Shown here: positions 12,246 to 24,640 of the stretch, piece by piece
How positions within the stretch are numbered: the first letter of the stretch is position 1
How the letters are laid out: each line of letters begins with the position of its first letter
NCBI RefSeq assembly: GCF_034190915.1
Contig: NW_026947544.1
Coordinates: 2,020,001 to 2,084,000 of the forward strand
Direction: 5' to 3'
Origin: Cavia porcellus
Lineage: Eukaryota > Chordata > Mammalia > Rodentia > Caviidae
DNA: 64,000 nt
The notes under the pieces: generated by a model
Seen by the model: the letters and a program-made list of their open reading frames with translations, nothing else
Database searches by the model: none
Told to the model about the DNA's origin: nothing
Made by a program: the position numbers and the translations under genes

Positions 12246-14316
12246 GTAGATGCTCGCAATCTCATTACCTGACATTGGGGTGATTTTGATGTTTCTGATG
12301 AGACCAGGCCATCCATTGAGACCTGGTTAGGGTTAGAATGCTGAATGTTTCACTGGCCAGGAAAGTGTGACAGTGGGAAATAGAAAACGATGTGACAAAG
12401 TGGAGGATGAACAGGCCAGCATTTTGTGTGTTACTGGAGGCGAGGCTTAGGATGGGTCACCACAGTGGCTTCCCTTTGGGACTGTTCTGTGGGGCGCCAG
12501 GCAGTCAAGGGTTCAGAGCTGGAAGGGTGGCTTCATGTGACATGCACATGTGCACAGCCACCACCCTTCTTTCAAAGATTTCACAGAGGATTGGAAGGCA
12601 GGAGATATTGGTGGGGTGGCAGATGTATTTTTTGTGAAAGTTCCCAGGGAGATCCTATTGTACCTCTTCCTTCTTCCCCCTCCCATCTTGGTATTAGTGA
12701 CAAAAGTGTGCACATAGTGTAGTTTTAGGGGATGTTTGTGTGTGTATCCCATACACACATGCATATGTGTGCATGTGTGTTTGTTGTGCATGTTATGTGT
12801 GTGTGTGACTATAAATGTGTACAGATGTATATGTACCCATATGGGTATGTTTGTGTGTACCTGTGTGCATATATGAATGGGAATCTGACTGCATGTATGT
12901 GTACATGCATGTTTGTATACACACATGTGTGTGTTTAAAACTGATATACTCATCTCAAAACCTGTCTGTCAATAAATACTGGTCTGCCACACAACTCCAA
13001 GGTAAGGCTCATGCAGTGTGAAGGAAGTATCCCTCAAATACAGTATAGTGGTCAGAGTGACAAGGGAAGATGGCACTGTATTTAGCCCAGAGAATTTTCT
13101 TGCAAAACCAGATTCTGAACCGGGTTGTAAAACTTTGGCAAAAAATAAGCCTTTCATGTCCTTACTGAAGTGACTTGAATGCCATAGGATGTCCATTGAG
13201 CCCACTAGGAATTTGGCAGGTGCTGTTGAGAGAGAGAGGAGCATGTGTGCTGCCCACGTCTGTGTGGGAACAGCACTCAGTGCTGTTGAATCTGCTCGGA
13301 TCTAGGATCTCAAGGCAGAATCGCTGCTGGGGAGAGAAGTCAGGAACACACTCCATCTCTAAGCTCACAGAACATAGCAGTGTCCAACCTGCGCAGTCAT
13401 CTCCCTCCTTTACATGAGCTCACCAGTGCATCCCCCCAACCATGTCCTTGGTGTGGTTGAAGATTGTGCCACTGAACTACTCCCCAGCCTACAGTATTAA
13501 AATTATTCTCATTTGATTACTGCCTACAGCATAAGCATAAAGCATGAATCTGCATGCTGGTTCTGCAAAAGGCTAGAAGGCAGATATTTTCAGCTTTGCA
13601 GGTCGACCAGGCTCTGTCTCGATTACTCAGCTCCACTGCTGTAGTACAAAAGCAGTGATAGTCCAAGCATGGACAAATGGACGCAGTTGTATTCCAGTAA
13701 GTCTTTGTATGTGGATTAAAACTGGTGGTTCATACCATCCTCACAGGTCACCTAGAAATTTCTTTGGTTTCTTTTCCCATGACCATTTATGAAATAGAAA
13801 AAAAAATCCTTAGCTCATGTATTATTACTCACCAGTCTCTGCCTTTGATGAGAGATGGTCTACAGATAGGTTAACTCCCGCATTGCCTGCTACTGCTACA
13901 GGCATTAGGGTAAAAAGTCCCCAACAGTGAAAAGAATCTATTGAAAAGGCCTCTAGTAGGGGAACTGGACCGCAGTCTTTCCAGCCAGTCCTCCAGAAGT
14001 ACCCTGCCCTCCTGCCTTCCCCTCTCCTCCCCTCCCCTGCCCTCCCTGTATCATCCTTCTTTCTCTCTTTTCTTTCTCTTTCCCACCCTCTCCTTCCCCC
14101 CAGGATTCTGTCCCCTTTCCCTATTTCTCCCTCTGCCTTTCTCCTTTCTCTCTTCATAATTCAGGTATGCTAGGTAAGATTTCAGACCCAGGGAGCTCAT
14201 CCTAGGAGGCTGCTATTGGCATCCTGACTCTCTGTGGAGGGCCAGCTGTGTTCATACAGCTGTTGCCCAGCAATATTGCCATTTGCAAACCTTCCGGTTG
14301 CTGTTCTTTCCTGTAG
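12246..14316. other. Shroom2 intron, about 2.1 kb
   Basis: Mostly unique sequence. It has a TG-rich microsatellite zone at 12730-12935 (with plus and minus open frames that are just repeat translation), an old SINE trace near 13420-13500, and a CT-rich tract at 13985-14160. No exon is recognised. Confidence 0.7.
12730..12935. repeat. TG/TGTA-rich microsatellite zone
   Basis: Irregular runs of TGTG, CATG and GTAT over about 200 bp, with several imperfect (TG)n stretches. Confidence 0.8.
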
Positions 14317-16612
14317 TTCTTCCTCCCAAGACCTGTCCATTTCATGGAAGCAGACAAACCTACAACGCACATCAAACCACTTCAGCTCCCTGGGCACTGT
14401 TGACAGCTTGGACCACCCCTCCCAGGCCTACCTCTCTGGACACCTCTTGACAGCTAAGTGTAACAGCAGCATCGACCACCTGGGTGGCCCCAACCAACGT
14501 GATTTGGCTTATGGCTCGTTTTCCACCAGCTCTGGCACCCCGGACCACACCCTGCCCAAGGCTGAGGCCTCCTCAGTAGAGAACATCCTCCACAAAGTTG
14601 GGCTCTGGGAGGCGGCCCCTCAGGCCCTGGAGAAGAGGCCCTCCACCTTCCTGCCCAGAGCCCCCGGGGACAGCAGTAAAAGCCCCAGGCCAGAGGACAC
14701 TGTTGAACCCAAGCTGACCGCTTCCAGCAGGTCCATTTTCGGGCCCATCTGGCATGTTCCCGACAAGAAAAAAGCCCCTCCATCACCACCCCCTCCTGCA
14801 CCTCCACTGCGCAGTGACAGTTTTGCTGCCACCAAGAACCATGAGAAGCCGCTGGGCCCTCCGTTCTCAGAGGTGGCCGCCACGAAGCTCTCGGCAGCCC
14901 CGATCCAGCCGCAGCCTCGTGGTGATTGGAGGTCAGACCTGGCTGATCGCCAGCGGAGGCCCAGGTGCCTGAGCATTGGGAAGGAATCAGGAGGCCACCA
15001 TGAGTGCAGCCAGCCAGGTAGTCTCCCAGGCAGTGTCCAGGCCTCCCTGTCCAGAGCTGATGCATCCCTCACACAGCCTACCCACGGGAGCCAGCACCCA
15101 CGCCAGTGCAGTGATGAGGGCATCACTAGAAAGTCAATGTTCCTGTGGGGATGGCATCATGTGGCCCCATCCGGAGGGTGGCAGGACCTGCCTGTGCCTT
15201 ACTGCAAGGATATTGGCTCCCCACAAGCCAGGTGGCCCAAGGCTGTCGACCAGAGCTATTATTCTTGTGTGGCTGCCAGGCAGCCCCTGTTCCAAGGGGT
15301 GTGTTGGCACTGGGATGTGGTCCCTGGAGCCCCCAAGTGCCTTCCCCGACACCCAGTGATGAGCCCCAGCCCGCAGTGCCCCCTAGCCCACCAAGAGGAG
15401 CCTGGTCCCCTGCCAGACACAGTCACTGGGAGTGGTGTCTTGAGATTCCACGAACTGTCCAGGACCAGCCACGCTGAGCAGGGGCCACTGGCTGGTGGCT
15501 TCAGGGTGGCAGACGGGGAGGGCAGCAAGATCTCCTGCCAGCAGACCCCTATGTTGCACTCACTGAGCCAGGAGGGCCAGATGGGCGCCGTGGAGAAGTT
15601 GCCATCCTTTGACACACAGGTGGGTCAACCTGCACAGAGGAGCGACCGGTTCACCACCACACTGAGGAATGAAATCCAGTTTCGCAGAGCCAAGCTGCAG
15701 AAAAGCAAGAGCGCAGCGACCCTGGTTGATGGGAGTGAGGCTGATTCAGAGACTGGCAGCTGGCAGGCCCAGCTTGGAGTCCCTTCAGAAGATGCCTTCT
15801 CCAGCCCCTACAAAGACCATCTGAAGGAGGCCCAGGCACGGGTCCTGAGGGCCACCTCCTTCAAGCACCGTGACTTGGACCCCATCCCTGCGGACCAATA
15901 TCCTGGGCCCCCAGGACACAGGGCTGGGGAGAATGGGGCCACCTTGTCTTGTCCTGTGGAGCTAGACTGCGCGCCTCGCTTTTGGGAGGCAGGTCTGACC
16001 AAGCCAGCCTCACCCAGAAGTGGGTCACCCCAGGTGTCCCGAGTTGGGGGCCGGAAAAGGTTCACGGCAGAGCAGAAGCTGAAGTCATACTCTGAACCAG
16101 AGAAAATGAACCAGGTGGGGCTATCAGGGGACTGCAGTTCACATCAGCACCCTGGGACCCCTGAGGACTGCATGGGCACATTCGCTGACAGGTGGAAGTT
16201 TTTTGAAGAAACGAGCAAACCTGTTCGCCAAAGGCCAGGCCACAGACAAGCTGCATTCGGACTCCCGAGAGAGAAGGTGGGGAGGCCTCGGACGGTGGGG
16301 ATGGTGGACCCAAGAAGCGAGAGCATGGACCATCGGCTGCAGAAGAAGTCACGCGCCCCATCCTTTGGAGAAATCCTCAATGGTTACAGGAAAGTAGAAA
16401 ACCCTGGGAAGCTGGACCCACCACAGAGACTTGGGACCTTTGCAGAGTACCAAGCCTCTTGGAAGGAACAGAAGAAGGCTTTGGAAACCAGGAGTGCTGG
16501 GCGATGTCACTCTGCAGGTAACATTCTGGATGCAGCACTGGACCAGCACCAGAGATCCCAGTATGTTCATGAACGGTCCCGGTCGTCACCATCTACAGAC
16601 CACTATGTGCAG
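14317..16612 (+). CDS. Shroom2: Shroom2 large central exon with ASD1
   Basis: 2,296 bp with no stop, about 765 residues. The acceptor is TTCTTTCCTGTAG and the donor GTGCAG followed by GTAAGC, and the exon ends on a codon boundary. It begins SSSSQDLSISWKQTNLQRTS, as SHROOM2 does. A Pro-rich stretch at about 14770-14820 reads PPSPPPPAPPLRSDSFAATK. ASD1, the actin-targeting domain, starts near 15637 with RSDRFTTTLRNEIQFRRAKL and includes YKDHLKEAQARVLRATSFK near 15810-15865. A conserved block, KRFTAEQKLKSYSEPEKMNQ, lies at about 16055-16115, followed by FADRWKFFEETSKP near 16180-16220 and LGTFAEYQASWKEQ near 16430-16470. The exon ends RSRSSPSTDHYVQ. The part from about 14960 to 15560 is much less like human than the flanks. 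Antisense open frames of up to 203 codons across it follow its GC-rich codon use and are not genes. Confidence 0.97.
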
Positions 16613-18225
16613 GTAAGCATCACACTGTGGGCCAGAGTGTCTGCTGCCTGCCCCGGCTGCCTAGAGCCACCTGCACGCACACAGAACATAGTGGCCCTGG
16701 TGGTGCTATAGGAGCCCAGCTGTCCAAGTACCTGCAGCACTGGCATGACTTGTCTTTAAGGTGTTCCAGCTGCTTGGGGGCAGAGTCTCCATAAACAGTG
16801 ATTGTCATGCTTTATTCCTGCAGACCCACACCTTCCCTTCTCAGTCATCCTGTCTTAATGTCTCACTTCTTTTACTGTCTTTCCCTGTTACTAGCTTACT
16901 CCTATCTTAATGTCAAGCAGAGGCATAGTGAATAGCTCTTTTGAAGTAAAAGTGGGTGCTTTTAAAACATCACATACTATAGCCATTTTTTTTGAGGTAC
17001 CAGAGGTTAAATACACTGGGATTGCTGACGTGGGCACTATACCTACCACTGGCTCTCTAGAATACAGATAGCCCTCTGATCTTTTATTAGAGGAGGGCAC
17101 AGTGCTAAGGATCAGATCCTGGGCTTCATTTGTGCTAGGCAAGTATTAACATTGCTAGCCACTTTTCAAATATTGATGCCAGCTAATGTCTATAATTGTT
17201 ATTTTTTAACTTGCAAGAATTTTTCAGGATTTCGCTGGGACAGAGTATCTTTTAAGATGCATTAAACTATTGCACTATTTTAGAGTGATAATTTTGATAG
17301 TGACAATTAACTTAAAACTTCCTAGAAAGTACATATGCTTCTCAATACCTCAGAGTCTGGTCTGTCTGATTCACTTTCACCCCCTTTCCTTCTCTGTCAT
17401 ATTCTTCCTTTTCCATTCCTTCTCACAGCCTTTTCTGCATCTTTTGCCTGCAGTGGTGTATTTCTGAAGAGGAAACAAACAAACAAAAAAAAAAAACTCC
17501 CTGTTGCAGTCACAGATTCAGATTCTAATAAATGAACCAACAGACACCCACTGCCCTGCCCTGGTTTGGTGGTGGTGGTTTTTCAAGATGGGCCTTGCTT
17601 AATGCCCTTTAGGATTATGTATGCCAAGCCGTCTGGAACTTGTGATCGTCCTACCTCAGCCTCCTGAGTGCTGGGATTACATGTGCCACAGCACCTGGTA
17701 TGTGGTGATTTTCGTGTGTCTACCATGTGCAAGGAAAGACAGCTGCCCATTTGCCCAATGGCATCTTGTGCTGCAGACCTTGCACGAGCTGTTTCTACCA
17801 TTGCTCCACCCTGCCTGTGGTCCATTCTCTCTGATCTATGAGGATTCTGAGCTCACCTGCTGGGGAGTGCAGAATTGCAGCCTCAGACAAGACCTGCTGT
17901 GGGAAGTCTCCCACAGTGGCTTATGACCAGCTGTCCTTTCTTTGATTTCTTTTGGTTGGTGGGTGGGTGCTTGGGTTGAGTCTCATGATCTTGCAGGCTG
18001 CAGGCAGGAACTGGTTCCTGTCTAGAGCAGAAGTATCCATGGGGTCCTAAGTTCTGTACCTCAGGGAGAGATGCTGTGGAGCCATACAGCACAGTGGGCA
18101 GAACACGTCACTGGCATTGAGGCACAGGCACACAGGCAAACCCACAAATTGAGGGCTTTTGTAATAACAGCTGCCTCAGGAAGGCGGCCTGAGGGTTTTA
18201 AGTCTCGTGCTGCCATCCTTTGCAG
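16613..18225. other. Shroom2 intron, about 1.6 kb
   Basis: AT-rich unique sequence with an old ID-like trace (about 17090-17162, minus), a poly-A tract near 17485, and a B1 SINE (17578-17700, minus). No exon is seen. Confidence 0.7.
17578..17700 (-). mobile_element. B1-like SINE
   Basis: The plus strand shows TCCTACCTCAGCCTCCTGAG and TGCTGGGATTACATGTGCC, the reverse complement of a B1 unit. Confidence 0.75.
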
Positions 18226-18326
18226 GAGGCATCTGTCGAAACTCTAAGGCATCCAGGGGACCCCAGAGAGCACCAAGAAATGCCTGTTTCTGCAGTTTGT
18301 GCACAGGAGGCACATTTCACTCTGAG
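18226..18326 (+). CDS. Shroom2: Shroom2 small exon (101 bp)
   Basis: 101 bp, entered at phase 0 and left after two bases of an Arg codon. The acceptor is CATCCTTTGCAG and the donor CTGAG followed by a perfect GTAAGT. It translates to about 33 residues starting EASVETLRHPGDPREHQEMP. Human SHROOM2 has the corresponding segment beginning [20 protein letters not shown]. The final AG joins the G of the next exon to give Arg, then QADAQ, exactly as in the family. It is the least conserved of the six exons in this window and has no start codon in a long frame, so a plain ORF search misses it. Confidence 0.93.
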
Positions 18327-18819
18327 GTAAGTAACTTCTGGAGCTGGGGTCATTTGCTGCAAGGATGTCTTGGCGGTGGGCTGCCCTGTGGAGTGCAAGC
18401 GCTGGCTTCCTGCAGTCTGATGTCTTGGTTTTGGCAAACCCTAAGCGTAACTGGGCATGATTTCAGGCACTGTTGTACGCTGGACTTCTGAGGAGAGACC
18501 CTGTGCCTGGCAGCCCTGCCCAGAGAATCATGGCTGTGGCAGTTTTGCTTCTCAAAGTGGCTGCTGTGTTTTCCATGAAGTGAGACATTTTCTGGGGACA
18601 AGATGGAGAGTCCTGTGTAACATGCTTGAGTTTTTCCTGTCCTGCTGGGAGGGATTTCTGAGCACTTCAGATTTGGAGTTGGGGCTCAGGATTGTTACTC
18701 TGGAGGGGAGAGGGCCAATCTTCCTAATATGGACTTATTGAGTGGGTTCATTTAAACTTGAAAATAGAAGTGGAACCAGTGAAAGAAAACTGATAGATTT
18801 AAGATTGGAGGAGACAAGA

Positions 18820-19575
18820 CTATGCTTCATGTGATGGTGACCCCCAAAAAACCAAGAATAGCTTGCCGATCAGCCACGGAATGGATAGGAAAGATATGGT
18901 ATTTGTATACAATAGAAAGCTCCGCAGCTGTAAAGAAGGATAACCTCAAGGCACTTGTAGGTAAATGGATGCAACTTGAGATCATGCTCATGAGTGAAAT
19001 AGTTCAGACTCACATGGGTAAACCTTGTGTTGTCTCCCTAGTTAAAAAAAAAAAACAACTGAAGGAGTTAGTGGGATCCAAAATGTATAGTAGACATTGT
19101 GAAGGTGAAAAGGGAAGAAATGCCTAAAAAGGGAAGGTGGTAGCCAATGCTGATTTCCTATTTCCTTGTTTTGAAGTCCTGTAATCACTTGCATTGTTTT
19201 GTTTTGATTGGTTTTATTCTGTTCTATTCTGTTTGATTTTCCTGTGTCTGATGGTGTGGGCAGCAATTTTGAAGATAACAAGATAAATTGCGGTAGCCAT
19301 TGTTAATTTCCTGTTGCCTTGTTTCGAAGTCCCATATCGCTTTTGCTATTTGTGAGGTTTTGTTTTATTCTGTTCTGGTCGGTTTGATTTTATCATATCT
19401 GATGGTATGGGCAGCTATTTTGAAGATAACACGAGGCATTATGGTAGCCATTGTTGATTTTCTATTATCTTGAAGTCCTGTCTCCCTCTCACTGTTTTGT
19501 TTCAATTAGTTTAGTTCTGTTTCATTTTGTTTGGTTTTATTCTCTTTAAAATAAAATCAAATAAAAAAAAGAAGA
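18820..19575 (+). mobile_element. LINE-1 3' fragment, 5' truncated
   Basis: Starts in the C-terminal ORF2 / early 3' UTR region (GGAATGGATAGGAAAGATAT, AGGTAAATGGATGCAACTTG). It continues through two to three diverged repeats, each with TTGTTTTGAAGTCC- and GGGCAGCTATTTTGAAGA-like landmarks, to AATAAAATCAAATAAAAAAA at about 19550. It belongs to the same family as the L1 at the left end of the window. Confidence 0.85.
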
Positions 19576-20434
19576 AGAAGAAGTGGCATCAGTTGAGTCC
19601 CCAGATAGGGCTGAGAGGTGCAGTGTTAGCTAGCAGTCACAGCACGTGATTCTCAAATGTCCCACACTTCACAGTTCTGCTGTTAGGGTGGGACTCAGAT
19701 AAAATACAGGGTATTCTCTGGCTGCTGCTGCCTGCTGTAGGACATGACAAACGTGTGTCTCTGAGAAGGCATAGTGTGACTTTGTTTCCCAAGTGTTGAG
19801 GGGGGACTGGTGGAAGGAATTGTGTGTGCCTGAGTTCTGGACTGCCTCCAGACCCTGCTGCCGTTGGTGTGGTGTGTAAATCAAATGCTGACTGCAGAGC
19901 TGGGGAGTGCACGGCAGCAATCACCAGGCTAGGTGTTCACTGTCAGCAGCCTTCAGGAATAAGGTTTTCTTTCATTTGGGTTTAAACACAATGCTACCAG
20001 TTGTACAGGAATGTAGACATATTTAAGGCAACCAACAAGTTTTCTGTCCTGTGTGTACCTGTGTGGAAAGTCCTTCAGTTGTTTAACACTGTGTAGCTGG
20101 AGCAAGAAGCAGAAGAGTAGGAAAGGCTGACGAATAATCCCCCATCGAAATGTCACAGTGCTGGCGAGGCACAATTCCAGCTTTGTCCCTACTGTGGGCT
20201 CACAGTAGGTTATGTGCCTGGCGCCAGCTGTGGTCTGTTTGCTAAGCCGGCGTCCAGGCGCCTCTGCAGTTGTGGAGCCAGTGGTGCAGTGTGCATGGCA
20301 GCCTGGGTCAAGAAGGGGGCTGTGCACAGTACCCTGAGCCAGCAGTGTATGCTTGGGCAGAGGGCACATATTGGGGCCGGTGGTTAGAGCCTCCATTCTG
20401 CATAGAGGATGTCACTGTGTAAGGTAGAATGAGC

Positions 20435-20435
<1 letters not shown>

Positions 20436-20476
<41 letters not shown>
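20436..20476. repeat. (TG)n microsatellite
   Basis: About 20 uninterrupted TG dinucleotides, ending GTATG. Confidence 0.95.
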
Positions 20477-20479
<3 letters not shown>

Positions 20480-20941
20480 TTTAAGAGTGCCAAAGTGCAA
20501 TAAAATTCTACACTGCAATTGTCAAAAAGTCCTTTTCAACTTAATCCCAGAGACTGTTTCATTTTCTGCAGAATCAGCAAGAAACAATATGCTTCTACAA
20601 CTAAATGCAAATTAACAAAATGTGGGCGAAAGAGTGTTATTTGTTTGCCAAAAAACAGTCTCTGATACAGAGAATAAAAGCTACCCAGGATTGTGTGCAA
20701 GTTTCAAGTATGCATATCAGTATAATGAATAGATGACCGATACAGTGACTGATGTATTGTAATAAAAAGATTTTAGTTGCATTCCATTGGAATAACAGGA
20801 GAATGTTGAGATTGGAATTACTTTGTTTGCTGGTTTTATCCAGGTCAAACAAATGTTTCTTGAGGAAAGAAACTGGGAAAGAATGGTGCAGATATTTATA
20901 CCTGAAGGGTTGGTACAGAATTATAACTCCTAAAAAGTTAG

Positions 20942-21108
20942 ACTGAGTGTAGGGGGATGAGGCAGGAGGATCATAAGTTTGTACATTAGCTTGGGCAATT
21001 CAGCAAGACCTTGTGTGAATGTAAAAAGGGCCAAGGGCGTAGCTCAGTGGTAGTATGCTTGCCTAGCATGCCTGAGCCGCTCAGCTTGATTCCTCAGTAC
21101 TGGAAAAA
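20942..21108 (+). mobile_element. B1-ID composite SINE
   Basis: The left half reads GGATGAGGCAGGAGGATCAT, then CTTGGGCAATTCAGCAAGAC (B1-like). The right half reads GCGTAGCTCAGTGGTAG, then CTTGCCTAGCATGCCTGAG and a short A tail (ID-like). Fused B1+ID elements are typical of several rodent lineages. Confidence 0.75.
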
Positions 21109-21934
21109 AAAGTTACATGGTATGCCCAGCAGAAGTTGGAGATGAAGGTGCTGTGACCTCTGATTGTGTTATAGGGAAATAGGTGTAGTTGGGTTACAAT
21201 AAGCCTGAACCTAAGTGGGTCCAAGGGTATTTGCTCACCTGTAGTGAGTTCCCCATCTTACCTGTGCAAAAGGCCTTTCTCAGCAGTGCTGACAGCTTTC
21301 CAAGTTCCGTACCTGCCCTAAAGCTCAGGGTATCTTTGCAGATGCAGTCTCCTACTGATGGAGCGCCCTGGTATCAGGGCTCCCATAGTAATCATAATGG
21401 CACCCCAGTTAGCCTCGGAGGCTGGAGGTCAGGTTTCAAGGTTGATGTAGGGCTGTTCCTCCTAATACCTTTCTCCTTAGTTTGTGGATGCCTGACTTCT
21501 TCCCACATCCTCATCTGTTTGGTTGTCCCTCTGGGTATTTGTGTGTCCGGACTTTTAAGGACACCAGACAGTTTGGATTAGTGATCTTGTTTCCCTTCCT
21601 CTCTGCCGCTTTAAGAGTTTACCTTTCAGGAAGATGCAGGCTGCACACTGCCATGGCATGGGAGGATGGTGACTCTCGCACTCACATTGTGGACACTCTT
21701 GCCACATCTTTTTTTTTTTTTTTCTGGGAGCTCCTGGAAGACCAAGATTTTACTTCTGCATTTTCCAGTAGCTTGTGTCTAGCGTAGTTCCTGCAAAGAG
21801 GAACTAAGTATTAAATAAATGATTAGTTAGATGGATGTACTGGTTAATGAATAGATGGATGAATGACCACATGGATGACCAGTCTTCCTGTGGATAGATG
21901 GAGATGCAGATGGGTGGACAAATGAGTGTCCAGG

Positions 21935-22003
21935 TATGTGGATGGATGGATGGATGGATGGATGGATGGATGGATGGATGGATGGATAGATGGATGGATG
22001 AGT
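21935..22003. repeat. (GGAT)n microsatellite
   Basis: About 15 GGAT units, preceded by diverged GATG-rich sequence from about 21830. Confidence 0.9.
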
Positions 22004-22385
22004 GTATCAGTCAGGGTTTACTAGAGAAACAGATATAACACAAGATATACAACTTTATAAGAAATTACAAGATGAGCTTACAGTGGCCAGCCACAAAGCT
22101 GAATATAAGGGAGCGTGCTGAGGGTGTCTGCATGCTAGAGGTTGAAAGGTCTAACCTTAAAGCTGGAGCTTACTGCAGTGCCCTGTGCAAGTCCATATCA
22201 GGAGGCCAACGGGTCTACAATGGAAGAATCTACGATGGAAGACTGAAGAGCATACAACTAAGGCTGAAGAGTCCCAGGCAGAAGCTGAACAGTCTGTGCT
22301 AGAAGCCAGGAAATGACGACCAAGCTGAAGGTGAAGACTGGAGCTACTCCAAAGAAGCAGCAAGCAGTCCCTCCTGGTTTGCCTT

Positions 22386-22464
22386 TGGTACCACCAGAGA
22401 TGGAACTCATGACTTTTAGCTAGCCAGGAAGGGGCTTATGCTGCTGAGTTAAATCTCAGCCCCT
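22386..22464 (-). mobile_element. ID SINE (diverged)
   Basis: The plus strand shows GGTACCACCAGAGATGGAAC and GCTGCTGAGTTAAATCTCAG, the reverse complement of the local ID consensus. Confidence 0.7.
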
Positions 22465-22827
22465 CATTTGCCTTTTAAACTATGTAAGCTGCTCCCCTGG
22501 GGTGGGTGTAGCACTCACACTTGGGGTGCCTTCCTCTTGCACAGGCCAAGGAGGTTACAAACTAGGGACCCTGGCCCCCTGCTGAGTCAAAGTGCTGACC
22601 TTCTCAACTTGACACAATGAACAGTATCCTAGAACTATAAGTGCCTGTACTCTACACCCCAGAGGTAGAGCTGCTGAATCACTTGGTTAAACTTCTAGAC
22701 TTCTCAAGATGACACAGTATATAAACCATAACAATAGGTAAATGAGTAGGCAGGTGGATAGAAGGATGAATAGATAGAGGTGTGGAAAGATGGATGGGTC
22801 AATGAATTTAACCTTTCTTGAGTTCTT

Positions 22828-23060
22828 TTTTTTTTTCCATTTAGTACTAGGAATTGCATTCCGGGCTTCACGCAGTCCCTAGTACTTAATCCTTAACCCA
22901 TATTCAGTGCCAAGTGAGCACTCTAGCACTAAGTTACCTCCACAGATGTATGTATTTTATTTGAGACAAAGTCTTTCTCAGTTGTTCAAGGTGGCCTGTA
23001 ACTCACAGTCCTCCTGCTTTAGCCTGCTGACTACCCGGGATTACAGGCATGTGCTCCCGG
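22828..23060 (-). mobile_element. Old ID + B1 composite SINE
   Basis: A poly-T and an ID-like half (CTAGCACTAAGTTACCTCC) are followed by a B1-like half (GGTGGCCTGTAACTCACAG, GGGATTACAGGCATGTGCTC). It is diverged. Confidence 0.55.
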
Positions 23061-24489
23061 GCAGCCCTTGATGATGGTGAGTAATGATCCCATGGTGGTC
23101 CTTTCTGTGTGTGTACAAATACTTACTAAGATTTTTAGCTTACATGCTAATAAGTGGAGTGGGCCTGACTTGATCTTTCTGCCCTTGATTTAGAGTCAAG
23201 AAGACAAACATCTCAGAGTCGGTCTAGTAGCATGGACCTATTTTGCAGTGTTGTTTAAAACTTCTGGGAAGACTGAGATGTAGTTTGATTGTGGCACCTC
23301 AAGTCTGAGCAGATTTGGAGGTGCAAGTCCGGGGAGGCACTGGAACCTGGAGCTGAGAGGAGCCCTGGGCTGACTGAAAGTGAGGAGCGCTGGCATTATT
23401 TGTTCTTCTCCCTCCCAGCCACTTCTGCCCCATCTGTGGGGCCAACACTGTCATCAGGCAGGAAAGGGGAAAAGGAGAACATGAATGTACCCTGCATCCT
23501 TGTATAGCAGGAAGACTGCACATGGGTGAGATCACCGTCTCGAGGAAACACTTGCTTCACTATGAAACGGATAAGACAGACTAAGCTGCGACTTGACCTC
23601 TTGGTGCTTTGCTCAGAGCAGATTTCAAAATAAGTAACCGAGATTTATCATGCAGTTCTGCACCATGTACCTCAGGAGCAATTGAGGCTTTCCATTCTGA
23701 ACCTCTCTGCATAGGTAATTATGTGGCCTGAACTGCTCTGTGCTGAGCAGCACAAGCTCTGCCTTTTCTGAGGGCAGGGCTGGCAGTTCCTTCCCTGCAA
23801 AAGAGCAGAGGCATGCTCTCTCTCCCTCACACCTCAAGTAGAGGCACCTTTCTTTGTAAGGGACACTTGTGGACAGCACCCAGAGACAGCAGCAGTTGCA
23901 GGGCAGAGGGTGCAGCACGAGACCAGTGGCTTTCTTTTTATGTCTTACTTTGCAATTGTGGTACATCCCTCCACTCTGTCTGTTTCTGCCCATTTAGACC
24001 TGAGGATCACAGACCGGGGACAAGTAGCTACAGGTGTACTGACTTCTTAGTTTGGTTATGAGATTGCATTATTAAAACCCAGGCCACAGAGCCCAGCAAC
24101 CCGGTTTGGGGCCTCAGAGGAGGCAGTGAGACCTGGGAGCCAGACCCCCAGTATGCTGCACAGAAGGATAGGGTGACCACTGGGAGCTGCATGGAGTGCC
24201 CCAGTTGAGGGAAGCAGGAAGGAAATACAGTTGCCCATTGAAATGCAGCAGCTGAACGTCAGGTGGGTCAAGGAAGTGTGGGATTCTGGGGCAGAATTTC
24301 CAAGCGCAGCCTCTGGCATTCCCCAGGAGCCCTCGTTAGACTTGCAGGCTCTGGCCTGGTGCTTTCTTTCCCAGGAGAACCTATATCCTTGGGAAAAGCA
24401 TGCTTCCGAGCCACACAGGAACCCTGGAGCCATGGTACAAACTGATCCTGCTCTTTGTGTCCTGGTGTTGGTTCTTCTCCACTGACTTC

Positions 24490-24640
24490 TTTAGGGCCTT
24501 TGCACTGAGCTATCTCCTCAGCCTTTTGTTTCCTTTTGAGAAAAAGTCTTGCTGAGTTACCCAGGCAGGGACTTGGCTTTATAATCCTCCTGCCTCAGCT
24601 TTCCAGAGTGCTGGGACAACAGGCCTGTGCCACCATGACC
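24490..24640 (-). mobile_element. B1-like SINE with ID trace
   Basis: The plus strand contains TGCACTGAGCTATCTCCTCA, CTTGCTGAGTTACCCAGGC, CCTGCCTCAGCTTTCCAGAG and CCTGTGCCACCATGA. Confidence 0.65.

Noticed and set aside
12513..12953. 146-codon minus frame rich in His/Thr/Cys
   Set aside because: It is a translation of the TG-rich microsatellite zone.
14454..15126. Long antisense open frames (203 and 168 codons) across the large Shroom2 exon
   Set aside because: They mirror the GC-rich, proline/serine-rich codon use of the sense exon and have no splice or family support.
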